Shown: positions 1-6,718 of the stretch, piece by piece | How the letters are laid out: each line of letters begins with the position of its first letter | Position numbering within the stretch: position 1 is the first letter of the stretch | Assembly: GCF_011682175.1 (NCBI RefSeq) | Contig: NZ_WHJG01000056.1 | Span: forward strand, 1-39,455 | Direction: 5' to 3' | DNA length: 39,455 nucleotides | Source of the DNA: Massilia frigida | GTDB lineage: Bacteria > Pseudomonadota > Gammaproteobacteria > Burkholderiales > Burkholderiaceae_D | The notes under the pieces: model-generated | Databases searched by the model: none | Told to the model about the DNA's origin: nothing | The model's input: the letters and a program-made list of their open reading frames with translations, nothing else | Made by a program: the position numbers and the translations under genes

Positions 1-1
1 C

Positions 2-145
2 GGCCCGGAGTGGATGAACCCGGACGCTTACCGATTACTTACTTTATATTTTTCCGCAGACGACGACGGTCGGTCTGAGATCATGAACACGGCGCTCGAC
101 TATGCTCGGGTTCATCAGAGCCGAGTTGTCCACAACAAGGCTTAA
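2..145 (+). CDS. Possible C-terminal end of an unknown protein (partial)
   Basis: An open frame enters from the left edge and stops with TAA at 143-145, giving 47 residues with a natural composition (Trp, Tyr, Asp and Asn present; ends in HNKA). It overlaps a leftward reading frame (44-286) by about 100 bases, so at least one of the two is probably not expressed over its full length. No family is recognised. It may be the tail of an element gene whose body lies outside the window. Confidence 0.3.
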   Translation, partial: GPEWMNPDAYRLLTLYFSADDDGRSEIMNTALDYARVHQSRVVHNKA

Positions 146-286
146 ATACACTGGCCGTCCACGCGGCGCTTCGCTTGCTTCTCTCGGGTGCGAGACTGCG
201 ATCCGCGTCATCCGCACCACGGCCTCCTCGCGACGACGGTCATCCATCCGAGTGTACGCTTCGATTATTTTGTCTAAGTTCTTCAT
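44..286 (-). CDS. Small hypothetical protein, helical and Arg-rich N-terminus
   Basis: An 80-residue frame starting with MKNLDKIIEAY. The first about 35 residues form a charged amphipathic helix pattern (MDDRRREEAVVRM) like that of small accessory proteins in integrative elements; the C-terminal 25 residues are less protein-like and overlap the rightward frame ending at 145. Only a weak ribosome-binding site (GGGAA) precedes the ATG. Function unknown. It is divergent from the Arc-type regulator at 533, with an AT-rich gap between them. Confidence 0.45.
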   Translation of the reverse strand: MKNLDKIIEAYTRMDDRRREEAVVRMTRIAVSHPREASEAPRGRPVYLSLVVDNSALMNPSIVERRVHDLRPTVVVCGKI

Positions 287-470
287 TTCCCAAAATCACT
301 AATGTCAGCCCGGCACAACCATATCCTTGCAACATTTAAATTGATACCCGTAGTAAATAAGCGTTTACACAGCAGTTAGCATACAAATAACCACAAATTC
401 TCACACACACAGCTCTGCTGTAGGAAGTGCGAACAACTATCGTACCCGTCAAGAAACTTCGCGGTTAAAA

Positions 471-492
471 TTTGGTGTCATATTTGGCGTCA
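471..492 (+). promoter_or_regulatory. Direct repeat TTTGGYGTCA, 12-bp period
   Basis: TTTGGTGTCA (471-480) and TTTGGCGTCA (483-492) lie on the same face of the helix about 45 bases upstream of the ribbon-helix-helix gene. A related TTTGGTGTTGA occurs at 940-950 upstream of the next operon. The spacing suits a dimeric regulator, but its identity is not known. The rest of the 303-532 gap is AT-rich with no gene seen. Confidence 0.35.
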
Positions 493-514
493 AAAACAAC
501 ACAATCTGGCAAAA

Positions 515-531
515 GCACGAAAAAATCGTGC
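515..531 (+). promoter_or_regulatory. Inverted repeat abutting the start of the Arc-type gene
   Basis: GCACGA-AAAAA-TCGTGC is a perfect 6-bp inverted repeat ending one base before the ATG at 533, in the place where a Shine-Dalgarno sequence would be; none is seen. As RNA it would be a hairpin at the start codon; as DNA it could be an autoregulatory operator for the ribbon-helix-helix protein. Which of the two applies cannot be told from sequence. Confidence 0.4.
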
Positions 532-532
532 G

Positions 533-772
533 ATGACCAAAGCCTCCCAACCAGAAACACTTACCCGAACTACGCTTCGGCTACCCACTTCGCTCTATCA
601 AGAGCTGGAGGAGGCCGCCAAGTATCACGGCCGCTCAATCAACGCGGAGACCGTCGCCAGACTGCAGGCTGCCTCTGTAAACGACCAATTTTCCCGCCTA
701 TTTGTCGAGCTGGCCGAAATCAAGGCAATCGACAAAGAGATATTGAGCACGGTCGCAGACCGTCGCCCTTAA
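533..772 (+). CDS. Arc-family ribbon-helix-helix DNA-binding protein
   Basis: A 79-residue protein with the Arc/MetJ-type layout: a short beta-strand TRTTLRLPTSLY (residues about 10-22) followed by two helices with the typical GRSINAETVARL turn-helix. Members of this family bind DNA as dimers of dimers and often repress their own promoter. The C-terminal about 30 residues (FVELAEIKAIDKE) are likely helical. It is followed at once by a rho-independent terminator, so it is a single-gene unit, and it is the likely regulator of this end of the element. Target sites are inferred only. Confidence 0.8.
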   Translation: MTKASQPETLTRTTLRLPTSLYQELEEAAKYHGRSINAETVARLQAASVNDQFSRLFVELAEIKAIDKEILSTVADRRP

Positions 773-794
773 CGCCGCCCTACCCTGCACGCAA

Positions 795-820
795 CCTCGC
801 CACATAGCGGGGTTTTTTTT
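795..820 (+). terminator. Rho-independent terminator after the Arc-type gene
   Basis: CCTCGC (795-800), a 6-base loop, GCGGGG (807-812, one G-T pair) and eight T at 813-820. Confidence 0.75.
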
Positions 821-834
821 CGCCTCCGCGAAAC
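817..834 (+). repeat. 18-bp repeat, copy 1, containing an inverted repeat
   Basis: TTTTCGCCTCCGCGAAAC; the core TTTCGC-CTCC-GCGAAA is a perfect 6-bp inverted repeat. An identical copy lies at 902-919, 85 bases downstream. Both are in the non-coding leader of the element operon, so they are candidates for a regulator or partition-protein site. Confidence 0.7.
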
Positions 835-901
835 CGAACATTGAACACCGTCGCGTTTAGCCAACTCGACCCCCACACCGAGAACCTCAAAGTAAAGATT
901 A

Positions 902-919
902 TTTTCGCCTCCGCGAAAC
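902..919 (+). repeat. 18-bp repeat, copy 2, containing an inverted repeat
   Basis: Identical to 817-834. It is followed by AT-rich DNA (920-990) that probably holds the promoter of the ParB operon. Confidence 0.7.
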
Positions 920-957
920 TGAGGCGAACTATATTACCATTTGGTGTTGACAACAAA

Positions 958-973
958 ATTACCGTTTAGTAAT
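958..973 (+). promoter_or_regulatory. Inverted repeat ATTAC-6-GTAAT upstream of the operon
   Basis: ATTACCGTTTAGTAAT has 5-bp arms, and a related ATTACCATTTGGT lies at 933-945. Together they look like tandem operator half-sites in the operon promoter region, about 30 bases before the first ribosome-binding site. The regulator is unknown; the Arc-type or AlpA-type protein of the element is the obvious candidate. Confidence 0.35.
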
Positions 974-1004
974 ATCATCAGCACTACCTCAACAAGGAGC
1001 AATG

Positions 1005-1154
1005 ATGATGAGCTTTACAGTTACGATCCGAACAATATTTGCAGTCACACAATGCGTAGCCCTTTCGATGACAAGCTTCGCCGCATATTCGGACGCTGCC
1101 GATACCCAAGGTGACGCTCACTACAGCATCACGGTTGTCCCGAAGGCGGCCTAA
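1005..1154 (+). CDS. Small protein with a signal-peptide-like N-terminus
   Basis: A 49-residue frame with three consecutive ATG codons (1002, 1005, 1008). A clear AAGGAG at 994-999 favours the second or third. Residues about 5-25 (TIRTIFAVTQCVALSMTSFA) are hydrophobic with one Arg near the front and an Ala-rich end, like a signal peptide or single membrane segment, followed by a short polar tail. The stop TAA is separated by one base from the ATG of the next gene, suggesting it is the first gene of the operon. No family recognised. It could also act as a leader peptide for the downstream genes. Confidence 0.5.
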   Translation: MMSFTVTIRTIFAVTQCVALSMTSFAAYSDAADTQGDAHYSITVVPKAA

Positions 1155-1155
1155 G

Positions 1156-1359
1156 ATGTCCGACGCCATCTACGCCGCCGCCATCGAGAGCGCCGTCAAG
1201 CGCGCCCTCGCAAGCGAGCACACCGGCACCGATGCCTACTTGACGGCATTCACCTTCATCGGTGCGCTGAGCGGCGCTTTCGACGCGCTTGACCACACCC
1301 TAGCCTCTAGGATTGATGAGGTATCGGACAAAGCGACCAAGAGTGCGAGGCGCTCCTGA
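1156..1359 (+). CDS. Small hypothetical protein of the element operon
   Basis: 67 residues from MSDAIYAAAIESAVKRAL, predicted mostly helical, with a hydrophobic stretch AYLTAFTFIGALSGAF in the middle that is too polar to be a clear membrane span. The ATG at 1156 was chosen because it follows the stop of the previous small gene and the frame further upstream overlaps that gene. Its stop TGA (1357-1359) shares a base with the ATG of the next gene, implying translational coupling. Function unknown. Confidence 0.55.
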   Translation: MSDAIYAAAIESAVKRALASEHTGTDAYLTAFTFIGALSGAFDALDHTLASRIDEVSDKATKSARRS

Positions 1360-1640
1360 TGCAAATGCAGCCCACACCTTGTCCAAATAAAGACGCCACG
1401 GCCACTGTCCATAACTTTTGCAGTGCACACGTCTGCACACCTGATTTGGTTTCCGCCGACGGGGTCCAGCTCGACCTGCTGATGGTCTTTGCCCTGATGC
1501 GTCGACGCGGTTATCACGTCAGCGAGCCACGTCGACCACAACAACAGTTGAACAGAAAAGCTACCACCTGGCTTGTCGACGTCACGCTGCCAGCAGGCAC
1601 GTTCGTCCAACTGGCATTCCCCACGCCAAACACGCCGTGA
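1359..1640 (+). CDS. Hypothetical protein of the element operon
   Basis: 93 residues starting at the ATG that overlaps the previous stop (TGATG), with GAGG about 8 bases upstream. It has a short N-terminal region with two Cys (C-S-A-H-V-C), a helix DGVQLDLLMVFALMRRRGYHV, and a C-terminal WLVDVTLPAGTFVQLAF that looks like beta-strands. The overall pattern suggests a small alpha/beta protein. No family recognised. The coding DNA at 1422-1439 contains a near-palindrome repeated in the downstream parB gene. Confidence 0.55.
   Translation: MQMQPTPCPNKDATATVHNFCSAHVCTPDLVSADGVQLDLLMVFALMRRRGYHVSEPRRPQQQLNRKATTWLVDVTLPAGTFVQLAFPTPNTP
1422..1439 (+). repeat. Imperfect copy of an 18-bp palindrome
   Basis: AGTGCACACGTCTGCACA matches the perfect palindrome at 2494-2511 in 16 of 18 positions. 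It lies inside a different gene but is read in the same phase (Ser-Ala-His-Val-Cys-Thr). Confidence 0.55.
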
Positions 1641-1689
1641 CCACCAGCCGCGCGTGATGAACTGCCCTCTCCTACCTATTGGACTCATC

Positions 1690-3810
1690 ATGAAAAAGAA
1701 CACAACAAAGCCAGCCGTAGTGACTACAACCGCCGCAAATGACGGAGTCTTCGGCATCCACCGAGTGAACGAGATTCGCCCGTCACCGGATAACCGCAAA
1801 CGCTTCAACCAAGTGGCGCTTAACGAACTTGCCGAGAGCATCAAGAGCATGGGCGTGGCACAGCCAATCCTGATCCGTCCGGTTGCGCCAACTGCGGACG
1901 CGCCCGAACGGTACGAAATCGTTGCCGGCGAACGCCGTTGGCGCGCGTCCATCATTGCGGGGATCGAGGTCGTACCCGCGATGGTTCGTGAAATGTCAGA
2001 CCGCGACGCGGCAATGATCCGCCTCTTGGAGAATCTGCAGCGTGAAGACCCGCATCCACTTGAGGAAGCCATTGGGTACGAGCAACTCATGCTCCAGTTC
2101 GGCTTAACCGCCGACCAGGTTGCCGACGAGATCAAGAAGAGCCGCTCCTACGTCTACGGTCGCCTCAAGCTTTGCGCCCTCACCAACGACGTACGCGAGC
2201 TTTTCCTCGACAATAAAATTTCCGCGTCAACGGCTTTGCTGATTGCGCGGATACCGGTGCCCGCCCTCCAGGCAAAAGCCCTGGACGAGGTCATCAATCC
2301 TAAAAACGCATATCCAGCGGGAGAGCCGCTGTCGTACCGTAGGGCAGTCGAGCACATTCAAAATCGCTACATGCTCGACCTGACCACCGCCGTTTTCCCA
2401 GTGAGTGACGGAAAACTGCTGGCCGCAGCCGGCGCCTGCACCAAGTGCCCGAAAAGGACCGGCAATCAGCCTGAGATTTTCTCAGACATAAAAAGTGCAG
2501 ACGTCTGCACTGATCCTGACTGCTTTGGCGAGAAGAAAGCTGCACACTTTGCCAAAGTCGTCGTGACAGCGAACAAAAAAGGCGTTCCGGTGCTGGAAGG
2601 CGCCGAGGCGAAAAAGGCCCTTCCAAATACCTGGCAACGCGACAGTGAACTGGTGAGGGGTGACCAAACAATTTGGACGTTCGATCGCAATGCTCCGAGC
2701 ACCAAAAATAACGGATCTGTGATCGATTTCCTTGACGAGCGTTCCCTGCCGCCCGTTGCGAATTATTTCAAGAACGAAGACGGGAGCGTCATCGCCTTCT
2801 ATGATCGCCAAGCGGTCCAACAGGCGTTAGAGAAGGTCGGTGCTTGCGAAACAGTCGAACAACACGCTGAACGTATGTCGCTGATCGTCAATGCACCGAA
2901 GAGCGAAGCACAGATCGCCAAAGACATTGCCGAAACGGAGCTGAAGGAGGCCCGACTCAAGCTTCTGAAAGAAGAAAACGCATTTCGACTTTCCCTCTAC
3001 AAAAAATTTCGCGATCGCGCAGCCAACGGACTTTCGCTGGATTCCCTACGTGAATTCGTCAAGTTAATCCTGCTCGACAACAATGACTACTCCTTGCCGA
3101 GCGACGTCCTCGATGTGTACGGCGACGCCAATCACAGCGATGACGACGTGTGCGCTTACATCGACAAAGCCTCACTCCAAGAAGTCCAGCTTATTCTGGT
3201 CGACCTGGTTCTTGGCGAATGTCTACAGGTTGAAAGCTGGGAGTTGGAGGACGGTGGAATTCGATCAGATGATCGATTTGAAACACTCAGTCGAATGGCC
3301 AGGATTGAAGGCATCGATCCGGGGACCGTACGGGAACAACTTTACCCATCGCCTATTGTCACATCCGCTATGCAGTACGACGATCTGGTCAAATTCATTC
3401 GCATCAGTCCAGAACGAATCAATGAACTAGCGAAAGCTGTAATTGCCGACGCTTCGCGCTTTGACCTGATAGACGCCTTGGAACGCGCCGCCAAAGCGGC
3501 TGGATTTGTCTACGCCGCCGGCGGATTTATCACGGCTAGCGCAGGTGAACAGGCGCCTGAAACAGTCGGCGTTGCCCCCGAGCCTGCGCCTGCGGAAGAA
3601 GTCCGAGAGCAACAAAAAAAGATCGTGAAGACTGTCAACGCGACGAAGGGCAAGACCAAGGCACAGACCGCAGTGGTGGCGCCGGTGGAAGCATGGCCAT
3701 TCCCGAAGTCGCCCGAAGCAGCGTTTGACAATCACAACCTGCCTGCTGCGATAGAAGCCATGCCTGCGGCCGAAGTAGCTGAGCCGCTCTTACCAGAGGA
3801 GGTAGCGTAA
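1690..3810 (+). CDS. Large ParB/RepB/Spo0J-family protein
   Basis: 706 residues from MKKNTTKPAVV; frame further upstream overlaps the previous gene and is not protein-like, and no good Shine-Dalgarno is seen. An N-terminal ParB/Srx-like domain (about 24-105) carries GERRWR at 80-85, followed by the conserved ENLQREDPHPLEEA (114-127) and a helix-turn-helix region (about 133-162). A Cys set C250-x2-C253 and C273-x4-C278 looks like a zinc site. The long middle and C-terminal parts (290-706) are not assigned; the end is Ala/Pro-rich. ParB proteins bind parS sites and spread or clamp on DNA, and some act as nucleases or regulators. It is longer than a usual chromosomal ParB (about 300 aa), and no ParA partner is seen here. 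Confidence 0.85.
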   Translation: MKKNTTKPAVVTTTAANDGVFGIHRVNEIRPSPDNRKRFNQVALNELAESIKSMGVAQPILIRPVAPTADAPERYEIVAGERRWRASIIAGIEVVPAMVREMSDRDAAMIRLLENLQREDPHPLEEAIGYEQLMLQFGLTADQVADEIKKSRSYVYGRLKLCALTNDVRELFLDNKISASTALLIARIPVPALQAKALDEVINPKNAYPAGEPLSYRRAVEHIQNRYMLDLTTAVFPVSDGKLLAAAGACTKCPKRTGNQPEIFSDIKSADVCTDPDCFGEKKAAHFAKVVVTANKKGVPVLEGAEAKKALPNTWQRDSELVRGDQTIWTFDRNAPSTKNNGSVIDFLDERSLPPVANYFKNEDGSVIAFYDRQAVQQALEKVGACETVEQHAERMSLIVNAPKSEAQIAKDIAETELKEARLKLLKEENAFRLSLYKKFRDRAANGLSLDSLREFVKLILLDNNDYSLPSDVLDVYGDANHSDDDVCAYIDKASLQEVQLILVDLVLGECLQVESWELEDGGIRSDDRFETLSRMARIEGIDPGTVREQLYPSPIVTSAMQYDDLVKFIRISPERINELAKAVIADASRFDLIDALERAAKAAGFVYAAGGFITASAGEQAPETVGVAPEPAPAEEVREQQKKIVKTVNATKGKTKAQTAVVAPVEAWPFPKSPEAAFDNHNLPAAIEAMPAAEVAEPLLPEEVA
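2494..2511 (+). repeat. Perfect 18-bp palindrome inside the parB-like gene
   Basis: AGTGCAGACGTCTGCACT is identical to its reverse complement. It covers the codons around Cys273 of the ParB-like protein. With the 16/18 copy at 1422-1439 it is a candidate binding site for the protein encoded around it, by analogy with parS sites that lie near parB; that role is inference. Confidence 0.6.
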
Positions 3811-4391
3811 TGGAACGTACGGAAGCGATGCTCATTGCAACGCGGCGCCTTCGTAACATGGTGGCGAGCGATGCAACCGCCGCTAGTTATCAGAGCTTGG
3901 GGGCATACCGCACCGATGTTCTCCGGCTGGTCGGCAATATCACCGCCAGCTATTACGCTGGCAAGGTGCAGCCTGAAGCTGGTCCTGACACAGCGCCCTC
4001 AAGCGCGCCAGAACACATGCCCTGGACTGCGTTGGCGTACCCAGCGGAACATCCTTATCCCGTCGCTCTGCGCACCATCGAGGAGCTACGAGAAGCGATC
4101 GCGCGGTACGCCTTCATCGATGTGGATAAGCTGACGCGGTACACGGCGAATGCCATAGGAGGCATGGAAATTTACCAGAAGCATGGACCTTGGGTACTTA
4201 TCACAGACGTACGCAACAACAAGGCACGCGACACAAGCTACCCTCCCGTTCGCTACAACCGGGACGACGCTGAGACGTTCGCTCAAGCATTGATTGCGCA
4301 GGGCTGGTACCACGGCGGTGAGGGGTATGTCGATGGCCTCCACGAACTGCTCGGCAGCTTTCTAGAAATTCACTCGGGAGACCCAGCATGA
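3810..4391 (+). CDS. Hypothetical protein of the element operon
   Basis: 193 residues. The ATG overlaps the parB stop by one base (TAATG), so translation is probably coupled. The N-terminal third (ATRRLRNMVASDATAASYQ) is helical, then an Ala/Pro-rich linker (about 55-70), then a C-terminal domain (about 80-190) with conserved-looking patches TRYTANAIGGMEIYQKHGPW and GWYHGGEGYVDGLHELL. No catalytic signature was recognised and no signal peptide or membrane segment is present. Its position between ParB and a Cys-motif protein suggests a DNA-maintenance or regulatory role for the element, but that is context only. Confidence 0.7.
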   Translation: MERTEAMLIATRRLRNMVASDATAASYQSLGAYRTDVLRLVGNITASYYAGKVQPEAGPDTAPSSAPEHMPWTALAYPAEHPYPVALRTIEELREAIARYAFIDVDKLTRYTANAIGGMEIYQKHGPWVLITDVRNNKARDTSYPPVRYNRDDAETFAQALIAQGWYHGGEGYVDGLHELLGSFLEIHSGDPA

Positions 4392-4669
4392 AAACTCCGG
4401 TATGCGAGAACTGTGGTGGCAGTGGCTTCTCTTTCGGGAAGCGCTGCGCTTGCCAAATAGCGGAGCCGCACCCGTCACGGAAGGCGCCGCCGAAGAACGC
4501 CAAGCCGACCGACACTGCACGTCTAGACTGGGCCTTACCGCTGCTGACTGGAGCGCGTTCTGAGGCCGCCGACTTACGTGCTGCCGCGTTAGTAGTGGCA
4601 CTGGCTGCGGGGCTTGATGACCGCGCCGCAATCGATGCGGCAATGACTTACACGAATCACTTGGAATAG
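4388..4669 (+). CDS. Small protein with an N-terminal CxxC motif
   Basis: 93 residues, starting with a 4-bp ATGA overlap with the previous gene. The N-terminus MKTPVCENCGGSGFSFGKRC has C6-x2-C9 and a following C-x-C (KRCACQ), a four-Cys arrangement like a DnaJ-type or rubredoxin-like zinc ribbon. The C-terminal half (LDWALPLLTGARSEAADLRA to the end) is helical and Ala-rich. Likely a small zinc-binding accessory protein, perhaps DNA- or protein-binding. It ends two bases before the AlpA-type gene. Confidence 0.65.
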   Translation: MKTPVCENCGGSGFSFGKRCACQIAEPHPSRKAPPKNAKPTDTARLDWALPLLTGARSEAADLRAAALVVALAAGLDDRAAIDAAMTYTNHLE

Positions 4670-4671
4670 AA

Positions 4672-4902
4672 ATGAAGACAGCAGTGAAACCACTTTACAT
4701 TGACCTTCCAACCGTAGCCGGCATGGTCTCTCTCAGCACGGATAGTGTGCAGCGGCAGGTTCGCGAGGAGAACTTTCCCAAGCCTCGCCAGATCGGTCCG
4801 CGTCGCGTCGCGTGGCTAGTACGGGAGGTAGAGCAGTGGGCCGAAGAACGGCCCGTCTCGCAGATCCTACCTCCGGAGAATACAGGGAGGCGCGCAGCGT
4901 GA
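4672..4902 (+). CDS. AlpA-family helix-turn-helix regulator / excisionase-like protein
   Basis: 76 residues with the AlpA/MerR-like winged helix-turn-helix: a first helix (DLPTVAGMVSLSTDSVQRQV), then the typical NFPKPRQIGPRRVAWLVREVEQW wing segment in residues about 34-57. E. coli AlpA activates a prophage integrase gene, and related small proteins act as excisionases (recombination directionality factors) of P4-type elements. Located at the end of the rightward operon and 2 kb from the integrase, it is the best candidate for the element's excisionase or integrase regulator. Target sites are not known; the repeats upstream of the integrase are candidates. Confidence 0.85.
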   Translation: MKTAVKPLYIDLPTVAGMVSLSTDSVQRQVREENFPKPRQIGPRRVAWLVREVEQWAEERPVSQILPPENTGRRAA

Positions 4903-5111
4903 CTGCGAACGTTGCTGGCATGGGTAGTCCGGCGCGCGACGGCTTTGGAGCCAGCCGACAGGAAACAGGTTTGACGCCAGAAATCTACGTGCTTGGTTGG
5001 GTAGAATCTCTTGCTAAATACCTTCACCTTTCCGACGCAAAGCGGTTGAGGAAATCTCAGAACATCCCAACCCTTCCAGCACGTCAGCCAAGACAAAATG
5101 CAGGTCCTTGA
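4899..5111 (+). CDS. Doubtful small frame coupled to the AlpA-type gene
   Basis: A GTG start overlaps the alpA-type stop as GTGA and gives 70 residues, with a segment EIYVLGWVESLAKYLHLSDAK-like helical part in the second half. The last 98 bases overlap the leftward gene ending at 5014, and no family is recognised. It may be a real coupled gene, a remnant, or chance. Confidence 0.3.
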   Translation: MTANVAGMGSPARDGFGASRQETGLTPEIYVLGWVESLAKYLHLSDAKRLRKSQNIPTLPARQPRQNAGP

Positions 5112-5406
5112 CGCGCTTGAGATTGTCGTCTATTTGGACAGGTGTCATGTCACTTGCCTTTTCCGCACTGGCTTCCAAACTGAGGACTGCGTCCAGAACT
5201 ATGAGGTAATCCGCCTTTAATTTATCAAAGCCGGGCCGTTTTTGGAAATAGAGGTTGGCAATTTCTGGAGCTAGAGGGACAATATCACTATTTACGCCTG
5301 GCGCTGCTATCTCTCTCGCGAACCACGCCGCAATACTTTCCAATGCGCCGCCTAGCCTTTGGGTACCATAAATGATGTTCCCAATTTTTTCAAAACGTTC
5401 AGTCAT
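5014..5406 (-). CDS. Hypothetical helical protein, element cargo
   Basis: 130 residues from MTERFEKIGNIIYGTQRLGG. The ATG at 5406 was preferred to one ten codons upstream because AAAGGA lies 5 bases before it. The sequence looks all-helical with no signal peptide or membrane segment; the middle has a repeated Leu/Ala pattern (DYLIVLDAVLSLEASAEKA). No family recognised. It faces the ParB operon and is followed upstream by the secreted-protein gene on the same strand, so both are probable cargo. A role in defence or regulation would be a guess. Confidence 0.65.
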   Translation of the reverse strand: MTERFEKIGNIIYGTQRLGGALESIAAWFAREIAAPGVNSDIVPLAPEIANLYFQKRPGFDKLKADYLIVLDAVLSLEASAEKASDMTPVQIDDNLKRVKDLHFVLADVLEGLGCSEISSTALRRKGEGI

Positions 5407-5513
5407 TAAAATCCTTTGCAAAGTACAAAGCCTCACGATCCCAATTTATATATGGAAATCGCAAGGCCGAAGAGTAATTCCTATTTCATTAAGCGATAGG
5501 CATACTGTGATTT

Positions 5514-6482
5514 TTACAGTGTTCTACAATATTCAATTTCGTCGCGATAGAGGCGCATTTTCACGTCCTGACACGCCAGCCGATCACGTGCGTTGGGCTC
5601 TCTTCTGCAAAAGCCGTCCATCTGCAACCAAGCCCTATACGCACGTTCCATACAAACCCCCTGACTAGGCGTATCATTGGGGGCAGTTCCCGGCGAATTT
5701 TCAGCTGGAATTGTATCTCCAGTCGCACCGCCTGGGCTACCACCACTATCACCACCGCCACCGCCATCGCCACCACCGCCTGGCCCCGTGATGACTACAA
5801 CCGCGCAGGTGGTTCCTGGCGTCTCATCCGACTTCGACCCCGGCTTTGCAACCGCTAAGGCCTTAAACGACTTTAACGACCGGGCCTCTGTCACGCCGTC
5901 TCGTAGTGGATCGTTTATTTCGGGGGGATCACATTCTTTGTTTGTATTGTCGGTGCCCACGGCTGCCACGCTAGATTCCCAGCCTTCAACTTCCACTAAT
6001 ATATTTACGAGCGCATCCGGGACTACTCTGTTAGCACCAGTCGGAAGAGCCGGCGCTGCAATTTGATTTCCCTCCACAACAACTAGTTTCCGCCCCGCAC
6101 GGACGTTGCCCGAAATACGAACTGCCTTGCCGCTTGTGCTGACTAACGCGTAGAGATTTCCTTCAACATCATAACGAGGAATGTGAACTACGCCGCTAGA
6201 AAAAACAATGCGGTCCAACAGCCCGTCGCGCTGGTATAGGTATTGGCCTTTGTCGCCATTTGATGATTCGGAAGTCTGTAAAACGCCATCAATATAGCTG
6301 AATTTATACTTTGCCTTACCGACCAGCTTAGCAGCTACTTGACCATCCATAAATTCCAACACTGGAACCCCGGTAAGCCGTATCGCATTCGAGATGGACG
6401 TTGTATCCTTGGCTGCATAAGAAGTGCTTGCAAGCAAAATGCATGCAGCCGCAACACTAGCCAGACGCCAATTTTTTTTCAT
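5514..6482 (-). CDS. Secreted protein with Gly-rich linker and Cys-containing C-terminus
   Basis: 322 residues. Residues 1-23 (Lys-Lys start, hydrophobic core, ending SYAA) are a clear signal peptide, so the product is exported. Residues about 25-165 look beta-rich, with a YD/RHS-like stretch (YLYQRDGLLDRIVF, HIPRYDVEGNLYAL). A Gly/Asp/Ser linker (about 232-255) separates a compact C-terminal domain of about 47 residues with four Cys (VCMERAY, FCRRE, LACQD, EYCRTL), probably two disulfides. No enzyme signature recognised. It is cargo of the element; similar layouts occur in polymorphic secreted proteins, but no toxin domain is identified. The 236-base gap to the integrase (6483-6718) is AT-rich and holds no gene I can support. 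Confidence 0.75.
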   Translation of the reverse strand: MKKNWRLASVAAACILLASTSYAAKDTTSISNAIRLTGVPVLEFMDGQVAAKLVGKAKYKFSYIDGVLQTSESSNGDKGQYLYQRDGLLDRIVFSSGVVHIPRYDVEGNLYALVSTSGKAVRISGNVRAGRKLVVVEGNQIAAPALPTGANRVVPDALVNILVEVEGWESSVAAVGTDNTNKECDPPEINDPLRDGVTEARSLKSFKALAVAKPGSKSDETPGTTCAVVVITGPGGGGDGGGGGDSGGSPGGATGDTIPAENSPGTAPNDTPSQGVCMERAYRAWLQMDGFCRREPNARDRLACQDVKMRLYRDEIEYCRTL

Positions 6483-6718
6483 TGTTTACCTTTTGGATTT
6501 AAGAAGATGATATGCGCGCGCTTCATCAATATACCTTCTCGCTTTCCAAAAAACAAACATTTCACATAATTTTGACTGAGTGAATTTGGATAATTTCCAA
6601 ATTGCAAATCTCGTGACCTTCGTCTATGTTTTTTAATTAACAAAAAATATTTGTCAATTCTTAGTGCATATTTTCCCTAATTTGTATCCATCCGCGCCAA
6701 AAAGATGTTGACACATAG

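Noticed and set aside
1236-2135. 299-codon leftward frame opposite the front of the ParB-type gene
   Set aside because: Antisense of three coupled genes; Ser/Arg-rich text with no domain.
5677-6066. Pro-rich rightward frame in the element
   Set aside because: The Pro run is the complement of the Gly linker of the leftward secreted protein.
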